Positions 44,115-53,071 are shown, numbered from the stretch's first letter. The stretch is 64,000 nt of DNA from MGBC163016 sp964518575 (GCA_964518575.1 CAZFGW010000005.1:1-64000); one strand, 5' to 3'. A program made the numbers and translations. The notes: generated by a model from the sequence alone, not told the origin.

Positions 44115-45011
44115 CTACATAACGCCGGTCTGTTCCATGATCGATCTCAATCGTGCGATTTGTTCATCAGTCGCATCGATCAGGGGGAGTCTCACTCCCC
44201 CAACGGGAAATCCCACGAGGTCAAGAGCCGCTTTGACAAGGATCGGGTTCGATGTTTCGAAAAGCCCTTCCATGAGCGGAAGAAGCTTCTCGTGCTCTGC
44301 CCGTGCGTCTTCCCACTCACCCGCACCGCACAGATCGGTGATACGCTTCATGCGAGCAGGTGCAACATTGCCGGTAGTAGATATGACACCGACCGCACCG
44401 AGGCGCATCAGGTCATAGGTTGCCGAGTCATCGCCCGAATATACATCGAAGTCATCCGGCGACTCTTCGATGATACGCGCGATCTGTTCGAAATCCCCTG
44501 AAGCCTCCTTGACAGCGACGATGTTATCGAGATCATGCGCGAGACGCAGCGTGGTATCCGCGCTCATATTGATGGAGCATCGTCCCGGAATGTTATAGAG
44601 GATAATCGGAAGGTCGGTGGAGCGGGCGATGGATTTGAAATGCTGATACAGTCCTTCTTGCGGAGGTTTGTTGTAGTAAGGCACCACGCACATGAAGGCA
44701 TCGACGTCGAGTTTGCTCACATCGCGCGCGAACGCGATGGTGTCCTCAGTGCAGTTATCCCCCACATTTGCGATGACAGGAACACGATGCGCAACCGCAT
44801 CGACCACCGCGTTGAAAAGCTCGATCTTCTGCGGGTAGAACACCGTCGGTGACTCCCCGGTGGTACCGTTGATGATAAGAGCGTCGCTTCCTCCCTCGAT
44901 GAGTTTCACCGCGAGCTGTTGGGCTCGATCAAGGTCAAGCTCGAGATGCTCGTCGAAGGGGGTGACCATTGCGGGTATCATGCGTCCAAAGCGCGGATTA
45001 TCAAATGACAT
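44115..45011 (-). CDS. dapA: 4-hydroxy-tetrahydrodipicolinate synthase
   Basis: A 298-residue (beta-alpha)8 Schiff-base aldolase that condenses pyruvate with aspartate semialdehyde. GTTGESPT, YYNKPPQEGLYQHF, the Tyr in LYNIPGR and the Schiff-base Lys in VKEASGD are intact. GGAG lies 7 nt before ATG 45011, which is preferred over an upstream in-frame ATG at 45038. It follows dapB by about 100 nt and serves meso-diaminopimelate and lysine synthesis. Confidence 0.97.
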   Translation of the reverse strand: MSFDNPRFGRMIPAMVTPFDEHLELDLDRAQQLAVKLIEGGSDALIINGTTGESPTVFYPQKIELFNAVVDAVAHRVPVIANVGDNCTEDTIAFARDVSKLDVDAFMCVVPYYNKPPQEGLYQHFKSIARSTDLPIILYNIPGRCSINMSADTTLRLAHDLDNIVAVKEASGDFEQIARIIEESPDDFDVYSGDDSATYDLMRLGAVGVISTTGNVAPARMKRITDLCGAGEWEDARAEHEKLLPLMEGLFETSNPILVKAALDLVGFPVGGVRLPLIDATDEQIARLRSIMEQTGVM

Positions 45012-45109
45012 CGATGACTCCTCAAAAACTCTGATCACTTCATTGTGTCATGATCTGCACTGATTATAGTAGGTCATAGCGAAGATACGGTGCACGTATG
45101 GGCTAACGA

Positions 45110-45895
45110 TCAATCGATTCCCATAAGAGCATCGAGTCCTTCGACATACCCTGAAAGCTCACCCACCGAGCGGATACCGAGCAGCACGCCGGGCATATAT
45201 GAGCCGGTATCCCACGATGTATGCTTGATGCTGAGCGTTTGTCCATATGATCCGAAGAGTACCTCCTGATCAGCAACATTGCCCATCGTGCGGACCGAAT
45301 GGACAGGAATGCCGTCGATGAGCGCTCCCCGCGCGCACACTCCTTCATCAGTCTCTGTTTCTTTGCCCGGTGCGTCACTCGGTGCCCCATCGCGTGCAGA
45401 AGCGATCAGGTGCGCTGTGGTCGCTGCGGTACCCGAAGGAGCATCCCGCTTGTTGCAATGATGGAACTCGATAATCTCAACCTGAGGAAAGAACGGAGCT
45501 GCGATCTTTGCGAATTGCATCATGAGCACCGCTCCCGTTGTGAAATTCGGTGCATAAAAAAGACAGGTGCCCAAAGGTGCGTCATCAAGGGTTGCGCGCA
45601 TTGATGCCACATCGTTGCCCGTGGTCCCCAGCACGCAGTCGACGCCCTGATCAAGGGCTGCTTTCACATTGCCAAGAGCAGCACGGGGAATAGAGAAATC
45701 GACCATTACATCGAAGGTTTCCGCGGCAAGCGCATCGGTAACGCTTTGGTAGACGGGAAAGCCGGCTTTAGAGATACCGTCCTTGTCTGCTGGGTCGATC
45801 CCACAGACAAGGGTGAGGTCGTCGGCATCCTTCACAGCCTGAACGACTGCTTTTCCCATTCGTCCGTTGCATCCTGACACCGCAACTTTGATCAT
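45110..45895 (-). CDS. dapB: 4-hydroxy-tetrahydrodipicolinate reductase
   Basis: A 261-residue NAD(P)H-dependent reductase. GCNGRMGKAVV is the nucleotide-binding turn, TTGNDVASM the core motif, and EFHHCNKRDAPSGTA the catalytic His-Lys region. ATG 45895 is chosen because GAGGAA lies 9 nt upstream, while the GTG at 45904 abuts it. dapA follows on the same strand; the aspartokinase and semialdehyde dehydrogenase genes are not in the window. Confidence 0.97.
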   Translation of the reverse strand: MIKVAVSGCNGRMGKAVVQAVKDADDLTLVCGIDPADKDGISKAGFPVYQSVTDALAAETFDVMVDFSIPRAALGNVKAALDQGVDCVLGTTGNDVASMRATLDDAPLGTCLFYAPNFTTGAVLMMQFAKIAAPFFPQVEIIEFHHCNKRDAPSGTAATTAHLIASARDGAPSDAPGKETETDEGVCARGALIDGIPVHSVRTMGNVADQEVLFGSYGQTLSIKHTSWDTGSYMPGVLLGIRSVGELSGYVEGLDALMGID

Positions 45896-45943
45896 AGCTC
45901 TCACTTCCTCATCATATATCTACAACAAGCGACCTCGTGCACG

Positions 45944-45978
45944 CATGCCCCGTGCATCATGATCGAGCACAGGGCATG
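45944..45978 (-). promoter_or_regulatory. Stem-loop between pnp and dapB
   Basis: CATGCCC/GGGCATG (45944-45950, 45972-45978) plus an inner GTGC/GCAC pairing with one C-A mismatch form an 11-bp hairpin with an 11-nt loop. It is in the 130-nt pnp-dapB gap. No T tract follows on the minus strand, so it may protect the pnp mRNA 3' end instead of terminating. Confidence 0.5.
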
Positions 45979-46025
45979 GAATGGTCGAGCCGCTCAGAGA
46001 TTGATTTTCTTGAACCTCTTCTTCG

Positions 46026-48212
46026 TTATGCTTGATGGGATCTCCGAGGCTTCTTTCCATCGTTGCCGCGGCGCGGACGATGGTTGTCGCCCTCGTGGGG
46101 GCGGTCATGATGCGCGCTCTGGGGTGCATCGGGCTTTCCGATGCGATCGAGCGAGATCTTCCCTGTTTTGGGATCGACCTCAAGCACCTCGACGGTGATG
46201 ACATCGCCGATGGAGAGAACGTCGTCGACCTTGCCCACGCGTCCGTTTGCGACGCGGGAGATATGAAGCAAGCCGTCTTTACTCGGCGTGAGACGCACGA
46301 AGGCACCGAAATCCTTGATGCCCACGACTTCGCCCTCGTATATTTCGCCCACTTCAGGCTCTTTGACGATGGCAAGGATCTTCTCTTTCGCAGCCTCCCC
46401 TGCCGGTCCTTGCACAGCAGCGATGTGGATGGTGCCGTCTTCTTTGATCTCGATCGTGGCGCCCGTCTCTTCCTGGATACCGCGCACAACCTTGCCGCCG
46501 CTGCCGATGACCTCGCGGATCTTGTCAACGGGAATATGGATGGTCTCGATGCGCGGGGCAGTATCTTTGAGCGTCTCGCGGGGCGAGGAGATGGTTGCCA
46601 TCATGGCGTCGAGGATGGTTGCACGGGCGCTCTTCGCCTGCGCAAGCGCACGTGAAAGGATATCAATCGAAAGTCCCTTCGCCTTGTTATCCATCTGGAG
46701 CGCCGTGATGCCTGATGCGGTTCCGCATACCTTGAAGTCCATGTCGCCTAAGAAGTCCTCGATACCTTGGATATCGGTGAGGATGACTACGTCGTCGCCC
46801 TCTTTGATCAGCCCCATCGCAACGCCTGAAACCGCTGCAGAGATAGGAACGCCTGCATCCATGAGCGCGAGCGTTGATCCGCAGGTGGATGCCATGGAAG
46901 AAGAACCATTCGACTCGAGCACTTCGGAGACGACGCGGATGGCGTAGGGGAAATCGTCCTCGTTCGGGATAACGGGCAGAAGTGCACGCTCTGCAAGCGC
47001 TCCGTGTCCGATCTCGCGCCGTTTCGGAGCGCCCATGCGTCCCGTTTCGCCCGTTGAATAGGGCGGGAAATTGTACTGGTGCATGTAGCGCTTGCCTTCA
47101 GCAGGATCGATCGTATCGAGACGTTGCCATTCATTGAGCATACCCAAGGTGCAGACGGAAAGCACCTGGGTTTGACCGCGCTGGAACAAGCCTGATCCAT
47201 GAACACGCGGAAGATAGCCAGGAACGATGTGCAGCGGACGGATCTCGGTGGGCGTACGTCCATCAACGCGCTCCCCCAATTCGATGATCATAGCGCGCAT
47301 CGCATGCTTCTCGAGCGCTTTGAGCTCGGAAGCGATGTCAGACGCCCAGCTTGCGCGTTCATCTTCGTCAAAAGCGGTCATCTTGATGGTCTCTTTGAGC
47401 GCCTCGACTTTCGCGATACGTGATTTCTTATCAAGATCGCGCAGTGCCGCGGTCATGTCATCAGCATATGCTTCGATGCGGGACACGATCGTAGGATCAG
47501 GAAGATGCAGCGTATAGGGCAGCGGCGTGGGATTCACGCGCGCGATGAAGGCTGCTTGCTTGTCACAGAACGCCGCGATCGCCTCCTGCGCGAATGCCAT
47601 GGCGGAAAGCATATCCTCCTCAGAGATCTCATGTGCTCCCGCTTCGACCATGGAGATATAGTCTTTGGTGCCTGCAATCGTCAGCTCGAGATCGGATTGC
47701 TCCTGTTCGTCATAGGTGGGATTGACAATGAATTCGCCCGTCTCGGTGTTGCGTCCGATACGTACGCATGCAGCCGGTCCATCAAACGGCGCTCCGCCGA
47801 CCATGAGCGCCGCAGAAGCGCCCGCAACGCAAATGGTGTCCGGGGGATTTTCGCCATCAACAACGAACGTGGTTGCGACGATGTGGACCTCGTTTTTGTA
47901 TCCATCGGGAAAGCCTGGGCGAATCGGGCGGTCGATCATGCGCGCGGTAAGCGTTCCTTTGTCAGAAGGCTTCGCCTCACGCTTCAGGTATCCGCCGGGA
48001 ATGCGTCCAACCGCATACATCTTCTCCATGAAGTCGACGGTCAGGGGGAAGAAATCGTAATCCTTTTCCTGGGAGGAGACCACAGCGGTCACAAGAACGC
48101 TCGTATCGCCACAGGTTACGAGAACAGCGCCCGTTGCCTGTTTGGCAAGCTCACCCGTCTCCATACGATAGCTTTTTCCGTACAGTTCGAATTCTTCTAC
48201 TACTTTGTTCAT
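46026..48212 (-). CDS. pnp: Polyribonucleotide nucleotidyltransferase (PNPase)
   Basis: A 728-residue phosphorolytic 3'-5' exoribonuclease. Two RNase PH domains (with FFPLTVDFMEKMYAVGRIPGG and GSSSMASTCGSTLALMDAGVP) flank a helical domain; a KH domain (VIGSGGKVVRGIQEETGA) and an S1 domain (GEVVGIKDFGAFVRL) follow, with a basic end. ATG 48212. It follows rpsO as in most bacteria, with a 110-nt leader full of stem-loops. Confidence 0.97.
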   Translation of the reverse strand: MNKVVEEFELYGKSYRMETGELAKQATGAVLVTCGDTSVLVTAVVSSQEKDYDFFPLTVDFMEKMYAVGRIPGGYLKREAKPSDKGTLTARMIDRPIRPGFPDGYKNEVHIVATTFVVDGENPPDTICVAGASAALMVGGAPFDGPAACVRIGRNTETGEFIVNPTYDEQEQSDLELTIAGTKDYISMVEAGAHEISEEDMLSAMAFAQEAIAAFCDKQAAFIARVNPTPLPYTLHLPDPTIVSRIEAYADDMTAALRDLDKKSRIAKVEALKETIKMTAFDEDERASWASDIASELKALEKHAMRAMIIELGERVDGRTPTEIRPLHIVPGYLPRVHGSGLFQRGQTQVLSVCTLGMLNEWQRLDTIDPAEGKRYMHQYNFPPYSTGETGRMGAPKRREIGHGALAERALLPVIPNEDDFPYAIRVVSEVLESNGSSSMASTCGSTLALMDAGVPISAAVSGVAMGLIKEGDDVVILTDIQGIEDFLGDMDFKVCGTASGITALQMDNKAKGLSIDILSRALAQAKSARATILDAMMATISSPRETLKDTAPRIETIHIPVDKIREVIGSGGKVVRGIQEETGATIEIKEDGTIHIAAVQGPAGEAAKEKILAIVKEPEVGEIYEGEVVGIKDFGAFVRLTPSKDGLLHISRVANGRVGKVDDVLSIGDVITVEVLEVDPKTGKISLDRIGKPDAPQSAHHDRPHEGDNHRPRRGNDGKKPRRSHQA

Positions 48213-48239
48213 GTTCTTCCTTTTCCTCTTTTAACCTCG

Positions 48240-48325
48240 ATGAGCGTCCTCGCTCATAGATTGCATATCCGACATCCCTGACGCGGATATGCTTTTGCAA
48301 CAAGACCCGCGCTTTGCGGGTCTTG
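48240..48325 (-). promoter_or_regulatory. Three consecutive stem-loops in the rpsO-pnp leader
   Basis: Reading along the mRNA: a 10-bp perfect hairpin (48301-48310 with 48316-48325), a 9-bp hairpin GCATATCCG/CGGATATGC (48263-48271 with 48284-48292) and a 7-bp hairpin ATGAGCG/CGCTCAT (48240-48246 with 48251-48257). No T run follows the first on the minus strand. They fill the gap between the rpsO stop and pnp start, where E. coli PNPase autoregulation acts on a leader hairpin. Confidence 0.65.
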
Positions 48326-48337
48326 AATGAAGCCTAC

Positions 48338-48625
48338 TTAGATGTTGTCGCGGATACCGAGTTTCTTGATGAGCTCACGATACTCGTTGATGTTGCGATC
48401 TTTGATGTATTTCAGAAGACCGCGGCGCTTACCGATGAGCTTCATAAGTCCGCGCCTCGTATGATTGTCTTTCTTGTGCACCTTGAGGTGTTCGGTGAGA
48501 TTGCGGATGCGCTCGGTAAGAATTGCGATCTGTACCTCTGCGCTTCCGGAATCAGCCTCCCCTTTGCCATATTCCTTGATGAGCTCTTGGGTGACCTCTT
48601 TATTGATGCTGAACTTGTTAGCCAT
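48338..48625 (-). CDS. rpsO: 30S ribosomal protein S15
   Basis: A 95-residue S15: KVHKKDNHTRRGLMKLIGKRR is the rRNA-binding signature. It binds 16S rRNA helices 20-22 in the platform of the small subunit. The AAAGGTGG is 5 nt before ATG 48625; an upstream in-frame ATG at 48634 lies inside that region. Upstream sits a pair of interlocked inverted repeats at 48659-48746, in a place where S15 autoregulates in other bacteria. Confidence 0.97.
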   Translation of the reverse strand: MANKFSINKEVTQELIKEYGKGEADSGSAEVQIAILTERIRNLTEHLKVHKKDNHTRRGLMKLIGKRRGLLKYIKDRNINEYRELIKKLGIRDNI

Positions 48626-48658
48626 GGTTTCCACCTTTCCTATTCAAATGGCATCGAT

Positions 48659-48746
48659 CGTATGTGAATCCTTCCAAGCTGGGAAGATAAGCAAGTGGTG
48701 CATATCATCTAAGCAAGGAAATCGGTCACATACGCAACCTTGGAAG
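48659..48746 (-). promoter_or_regulatory. Interlocked inverted repeats in the rpsO leader (possible pseudoknot)
   Basis: Two repeats interleave. In mRNA order: CTTCCAAG (48746-48739), CGTATGTGA (48734-48726), then CTTGGAAG (48678-48671) and TCACATACG (48667-48659). The first pairs with the third (8 bp) and the second with the fourth (9 bp), a pseudoknot topology. CTTGGAAG can alternatively use its GGAAG to pair locally with CTTCC at 48686-48682. A TATACT just upstream could be a -10, which would put the first element at the transcript edge. The rest of the 170-nt gap to recO holds no gene. Confidence 0.5.
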
Positions 48747-48796
48747 TATAAACCAAAAATCCACCTCGATGGGCGGGAATAGCGAAATTAGACGTA

Positions 48797-49567
48797 TCAA
48801 AGCGAAGAATACGTTGCAAAATCGCGCAGAGCCTTCATTCGAACACCGAAATGCTCCAAAAACCAGGTGCTGAGCACATCGAGGATCTCCCATGCTGACG
48901 CACCTTCGATGTCCATCACAAGTATCTGCTCGAAGGTCAAGGAGAAGAGCATCTGCGCCCACGCGATCACCGGAGAAGGAAGTGGCATCGTTGAGGAAAG
49001 ATGCGCACACGCGCTGCAAACCGCTCCCCCATCCGAGATGGAGAAGAGGCATTGCTCGCTTACTGTTGAAATCTCAAGGGGACGCCCACAGATCGCGCAG
49101 GTCGAGAAACTCATGCGGGTACCCAAAAGCGCTGAGAGCTTGATCAAGTACGCCCCCAGCAATAACGCCAAACGCTTCTCATCTGCGCGCTCGCAGGCGG
49201 AAAGTGCCGCAATACTCATGGCGAATAAATTATGTACAGCAAGTTCTGGCTGGGCGACGTTGAGGAGCACCTGAGCAATGCAGGCGGCGCATGCATGATA
49301 GATGGGATCGGTTTTAAGCTTTGGAAAGCTCAAAAGCAGACGCGATTCCTTCGCGATATCGAGCTTGCTTCCTTTCACCAAAAGGATATGGACGCTGTTA
49401 AAAATCTCAAGGCGGCTCGAAGACGCGTTTTTGGGCTTCCGGGCACCTTTGGCAACGGCTTTCGCAAGGCTGCCATCTTCTGCAAGCAATGTGATGATCA
49501 GATCGGCTTCCCCAAGCTTTGTCTTCTTGAGGACGAGAAAGTCACCATTGCAGGTTGGTCGTGGCAT
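48797..49567 (-). CDS. recO: DNA repair protein RecO
   Basis: A 256-residue protein. The N-terminal OB-fold begins FLVLKKTKLGEADLIITLLAEDG, a common RecO pattern, followed by a helical domain and a zinc site from CAICG and CSAC. RecO helps load RecA onto SSB-coated DNA with RecR. It begins 9 nt after the PASTA protein gene and ends the era-recO run. In Bacillus it directly follows era. Confidence 0.9.
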   Translation of the reverse strand: MPRPTCNGDFLVLKKTKLGEADLIITLLAEDGSLAKAVAKGARKPKNASSSRLEIFNSVHILLVKGSKLDIAKESRLLLSFPKLKTDPIYHACAACIAQVLLNVAQPELAVHNLFAMSIAALSACERADEKRLALLLGAYLIKLSALLGTRMSFSTCAICGRPLEISTVSEQCLFSISDGGAVCSACAHLSSTMPLPSPVIAWAQMLFSLTFEQILVMDIEGASAWEILDVLSTWFLEHFGVRMKALRDFATYSSL

Positions 49568-49576
49568 CGCAAAAAG

Positions 49577-51049
49577 CTATCTGATCGCCGGGTCGATGGC
49601 GGCTATCTCATTGCGATCGTTCCAGGTGATGGTGCCTTTGATAGTTTCGTTATTCCCGTAGCGCGTTTCCGTTTCTTTCCCGAACCAGGAATGTGTTTCG
49701 AACGGACGCGCGACAATGACGAAGCTACAGGTGTTGTCACCCTTATATTCAACGCTCTCGATGCTCGTCATCTCATAAGACACCGAGCCCATCGTGAAGG
49801 TTTTCTTATTGTTCAAATACGTCCGGGTAAGGTTCACCACTTCCGCAGAACGGCTTTTCGCAACGAAGATGGAAACCTCGCTCCCGCTCGGCAGTTCGCT
49901 GCCGGCAGCAGGATCACTTGAAACGACGGTTCCTTCGGCGACATCTTCGGTATAGGTGTATTTGACCGCAACGCTGTAGCCCTCTGCCTCAAGCAACGTC
50001 GTTGCATTTTCCGTATTCTGACCGACAACATCGGGAACCGTGAAAGGCTCTGCCGAAACAATGGTGATCTGGGCAGTAGCTTTCGAGCGCGTACCCGCCT
50101 CAGGCGTGATGGAAAGCACCGTACCCGCCGCCTCGTTCGATTTCTCCGTCTTCTGCTCGATATTCTCAAGCCCCTCCTCTTTCAAGAGCTCCAGTGCCTG
50201 ATCGAACGGAAGCCCGACGACGTCGGGTATGATACGCGCGGTCGAAACGTTGATAATGACCGTTGAGCCTTCTGCCACGCGTGCCCCCGCATCAGGCGAA
50301 GTGCTCAAAACGATGCCCTCGATCTCGTCCGATTTGACGTAGACAATATCAGCGGTAAATCCTGCATCGGTAATAATTTCCTCAGCGCTTTCCATGCGTG
50401 CGCCGATGACATTCGGAACAGCTTTGCCACCCCAGAGCTGCAGTGCGTAGGTGGCGATGAGTGCTCCTGCAATCAGCGCGAGCGCTGCGATAATGATGCC
50501 GATGATGAGCCGCTTCTTCTTGGGACCTGACATGGGACCTGCGTGTTTCTTGACGGTGTCATCCCGAAATATCTTTCCCGTGGTTTGAGTCGACGTGGTG
50601 GACGAGGCAGAGGTGTGCGCATAATAGGTACGCGCCTGGTCCTCCATGACCTCATCGAGCACGGGGATTTGCACCGTTTTACTCGCTTGATCGGGGTGTG
50701 CGCCATCATAGGGAGCGCTCTCATATCCGTAGTCCCCCCGTGCATGTTCTGAGTACGACCTCTCATCAAAGCCGAGAGGGCGAGTGGCTGAAGCGTAATA
50801 GACCTCATCGAAGCCCTCTTCATACCGATTGTCTGAAAAGGATGCGGCACTGTGAGCGGTGTGCCCTTCACCAACCATATGTTCAAGACCGTCCAAATCG
50901 ATCGTGACCGCTGTTGAGCCATCGAGAAGGATGTTGCCATCGGCGAAGATCTCGCGGGCAACGGGGGCTACCGTAGGTAATTCATACCCACACCCATCGC
51001 AGAAACGAGCGGTATCCCGATTGTTCGTATGGCATCGCGGACAGATCAT
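49577..51049 (-). CDS. Zinc-ribbon, single-TM, triple-PASTA protein without kinase domain
   Basis: A 490-residue protein. A zinc ribbon (Cys3, 6, 17, 20) opens it; residues 30-175 are acidic and low in structure; one membrane helix lies at 181-203; three PASTA repeats follow (about 211-270, 271-333, 334-396), each with the VPxVxG start, and a 90-residue unassigned C-terminal domain. PASTA repeats bind muropeptides and usually belong to Ser/Thr kinases or PBPs, but no kinase domain is present. It sits between era and recO. A zinc-ribbon FHA protein occurs at 16555-16992. Confidence 0.88.
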   Translation of the reverse strand: MICPRCHTNNRDTARFCDGCGYELPTVAPVAREIFADGNILLDGSTAVTIDLDGLEHMVGEGHTAHSAASFSDNRYEEGFDEVYYASATRPLGFDERSYSEHARGDYGYESAPYDGAHPDQASKTVQIPVLDEVMEDQARTYYAHTSASSTTSTQTTGKIFRDDTVKKHAGPMSGPKKKRLIIGIIIAALALIAGALIATYALQLWGGKAVPNVIGARMESAEEIITDAGFTADIVYVKSDEIEGIVLSTSPDAGARVAEGSTVIINVSTARIIPDVVGLPFDQALELLKEEGLENIEQKTEKSNEAAGTVLSITPEAGTRSKATAQITIVSAEPFTVPDVVGQNTENATTLLEAEGYSVAVKYTYTEDVAEGTVVSSDPAAGSELPSGSEVSIFVAKSRSAEVVNLTRTYLNNKKTFTMGSVSYEMTSIESVEYKGDNTCSFVIVARPFETHSWFGKETETRYGNNETIKGTITWNDRNEIAAIDPAIR

Positions 51050-51172
51050 GTGCTGCGGTTCACTCCTCTTTCCTCAGGTACCTCTCGCAAAAAAGGCAAT
51101 CGAGCGCTTTTGGGTATCCATGATACCGATACGCCTATGCGCTGTCATGCATTCATGGTTCCAAATACTCGA

Positions 51173-52123
51173 TCAATCAATATAGCCGAATCTTCTGATC
51201 TGTCCTTCATCGCTGCGCCAATTCTTCTTGACCTTCACAGATAGATCGAGATAAACCCGGCATCCGAGCAATCGCTCGAGATCCTTGCGTGCATTCGTGC
51301 CGATGCGCTTGATCGACGAGCCTCCCTTGCCGATGATGATAGCTTTTTGCGACTCGCGTTCAATATAGATCGTGGCGAAAATGCGATAGAGATCTTTCTT
51401 CTTCACATAGGAAAGATCGTCGACCATGACACCCACCGCATGGGGAATTTCATCGCGAAAATCGCGCAGGATCTTCTCGCGGATGAACTCGGCGATGAGC
51501 ATCTCGATCGACTGGTCGCTCTCCATATCCTCCGGGAACCAGCGCGGACCCTCTTCGAGCATTCCTGCGACAAGATCGATGAATTCATCCACTTTGTAGC
51601 CGCTTTTCGCCGAAAGGGTGATAACCCCGTCCCAAGGCATGAGGGTAAGCACGACCGAGAGGTGCTCATCGATCTGTTCGCGCGTGGCGATATCGATCTT
51701 ATTGATGACGCATACTCGCTTCGCAGAAGCTTGTTCGATATGGCGGGCAACCCACCGATCCCCCGAACCGATCTGCTTTGTTGCGTCAACGACAAACACA
51801 ACAACATCGACATCTTCCAAGGCGGCAAGCGCATGGGCGTTCAAGTTCTCGCCGAGAACATCATGTGGTTTATGCAGTCCCGGGGTATCGATCAGAATGA
51901 GCTGGAAATCCGGACGCGTGAGAACCGCTTCGATACGGGTGCGCGTCGTCTGGGAGGTCGGTGAGGTAATGGCGATCTTTTTGTCAACGACCGCATTCAG
52001 AAGAGTGGATTTCCCCGCATTCGGACGACCCACGAGCGATACAAACCCTGAACGAAATCCCTCCTTGACAGGCGGCTCGACCCCACCCATGGGATGTTCT
52101 TGAAAAAATGCGTCGAGATCCAT
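51173..52123 (-). CDS. era: GTPase Era
   Basis: A 316-residue GTPase for 16S rRNA maturation. The P-loop GRPNAGKSTLLN, switch region TSQTTRTRIEA, DTPGLHKP, NKID and SAKSG are intact. The C-terminal KH domain holds IIIGKGGSSIKRIGTNARKDLE. ATG 52123 is chosen: an open frame continues upstream into dgkA, but AGGGG and the dgkA stop lie just before this ATG. It follows dgkA. Confidence 0.95.
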   Translation of the reverse strand: MDLDAFFQEHPMGGVEPPVKEGFRSGFVSLVGRPNAGKSTLLNAVVDKKIAITSPTSQTTRTRIEAVLTRPDFQLILIDTPGLHKPHDVLGENLNAHALAALEDVDVVVFVVDATKQIGSGDRWVARHIEQASAKRVCVINKIDIATREQIDEHLSVVLTLMPWDGVITLSAKSGYKVDEFIDLVAGMLEEGPRWFPEDMESDQSIEMLIAEFIREKILRDFRDEIPHAVGVMVDDLSYVKKKDLYRIFATIYIERESQKAIIIGKGGSSIKRIGTNARKDLERLLGCRVYLDLSVKVKKNWRSDEGQIRRFGYID

Positions 52124-52136
52124 GGTGCGCTTACCC

Positions 52137-52595
52137 CTATTGCAATCCGAGCAAACACAGAATCGGCGGGATATAGGCAACAAGCGCCACGACAACCGAT
52201 CCGATCGCAGCGAGGTAGACCGCGCCAGCAGCACAATCCTTCGCCGCTTTCGCAAGCTCATGCCACTCAGGAGAAATAAGGTCCACAACTGACTCGATAG
52301 CGGTGTTGACAAGTTCGAGCGCGAACACAACGAAGATACAGATGATGATGGAAAACCACGCGGCTTCGCTTACCTGGAGCAAAAAACCCAGAAGGAGGGC
52401 AATAAGTGCGATGGCGCCATGGATCTTGAAATTGCGCTGTGAGCGGAAGGCATAGGCAAGCCCAGCACGTGCGCAGGAAAATGCATGCGGCAACGTAAAC
52501 GTGCTCCCATCGCCGACATGACGCACGAAACGAGTGAACCGAGAGGATTGTTTGTCCTCGTCGGGATTCGTGGGGATGTTCTCGTGCTTTTCCAT
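52137..52595 (-). CDS. dgkA: Diacylglycerol kinase / undecaprenol kinase
   Basis: A 152-residue small integral membrane kinase. The family signature FALELVNTAIESVVDLIS carries the catalytic and metal-binding residues, and three membrane helices follow the N-terminal amphipathic stretch. In Gram-positives this family phosphorylates undecaprenol for wall synthesis, and the gene sits next to era and ybeY as in Bacillus, so undecaprenol is the likelier substrate. Confidence 0.9.
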   Translation of the reverse strand: MEKHENIPTNPDEDKQSSRFTRFVRHVGDGSTFTLPHAFSCARAGLAYAFRSQRNFKIHGAIALIALLLGFLLQVSEAAWFSIIICIFVVFALELVNTAIESVVDLISPEWHELAKAAKDCAAGAVYLAAIGSVVVALVAYIPPILCLLGLQ

Positions 52596-52604
52596 AGGCT
52601 GTCT

Positions 52605-53066
52605 TTATGCTTGGTGAGCCGTGCGCGAGCGCCAAAGGGAATGTATCTCGGTTTGTTTTTGTTCCATGAGTGCCGCATCGTCGTCATCGATATGGTCGTA
52701 ACCGTCGAGGTGCAAAAGACCATGGATCACCAACAGCTCGATCTCCTCCATGAATGACCATTCGATCTCTTGGGACTGACGCTCGGCCACAGCGCACGAA
52801 ATGACGATATCGCCAAGCTCATAGGCATCCCCTGCAGGAAAACCGTCATCGATATTGTCGCATTCGAATGACAAGACATCCGTCGGTCCGGCGATGCCGC
52901 GGTAGAGCTCGTTCAATGATGCCATGGTGTCGGTATCAACAAACGAGATGGACACCTCTGTTGTGTCGGGCAGGTCAAGGTGGGTAAGGGTAAACAATGC
53001 AAGACCGCATACATCGCGCTCGTCAAGATCATCATGACCGCATGCGACATCAATGAGAATTTCCAT
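52605..53066 (-). CDS. ybeY: Endoribonuclease YbeY
   Basis: A 153-residue zinc-dependent RNase for 16S rRNA 3'-end processing and ribosome quality control. The zinc motif HGLLHLDGYDH with three His is complete, preceded by the typical PTDVLSFECDN. ATG 53066 is preferred because GGGGA is 10 nt upstream and 1 nt from the GTG at 53075. It overlaps or follows phoH closely. Confidence 0.95.
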   Translation of the reverse strand: MEILIDVACGHDDLDERDVCGLALFTLTHLDLPDTTEVSISFVDTDTMASLNELYRGIAGPTDVLSFECDNIDDGFPAGDAYELGDIVISCAVAERQSQEIEWSFMEEIELLVIHGLLHLDGYDHIDDDDAALMEQKQTEIHSLWRSRTAHQA

Positions 53067-53071
53067 AGTGC

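Noticed and set aside
48301..48325. Intrinsic terminator after rpsO
   Set aside because: The stem is strong, but no T run follows on the minus strand, and two more hairpins lead into pnp.
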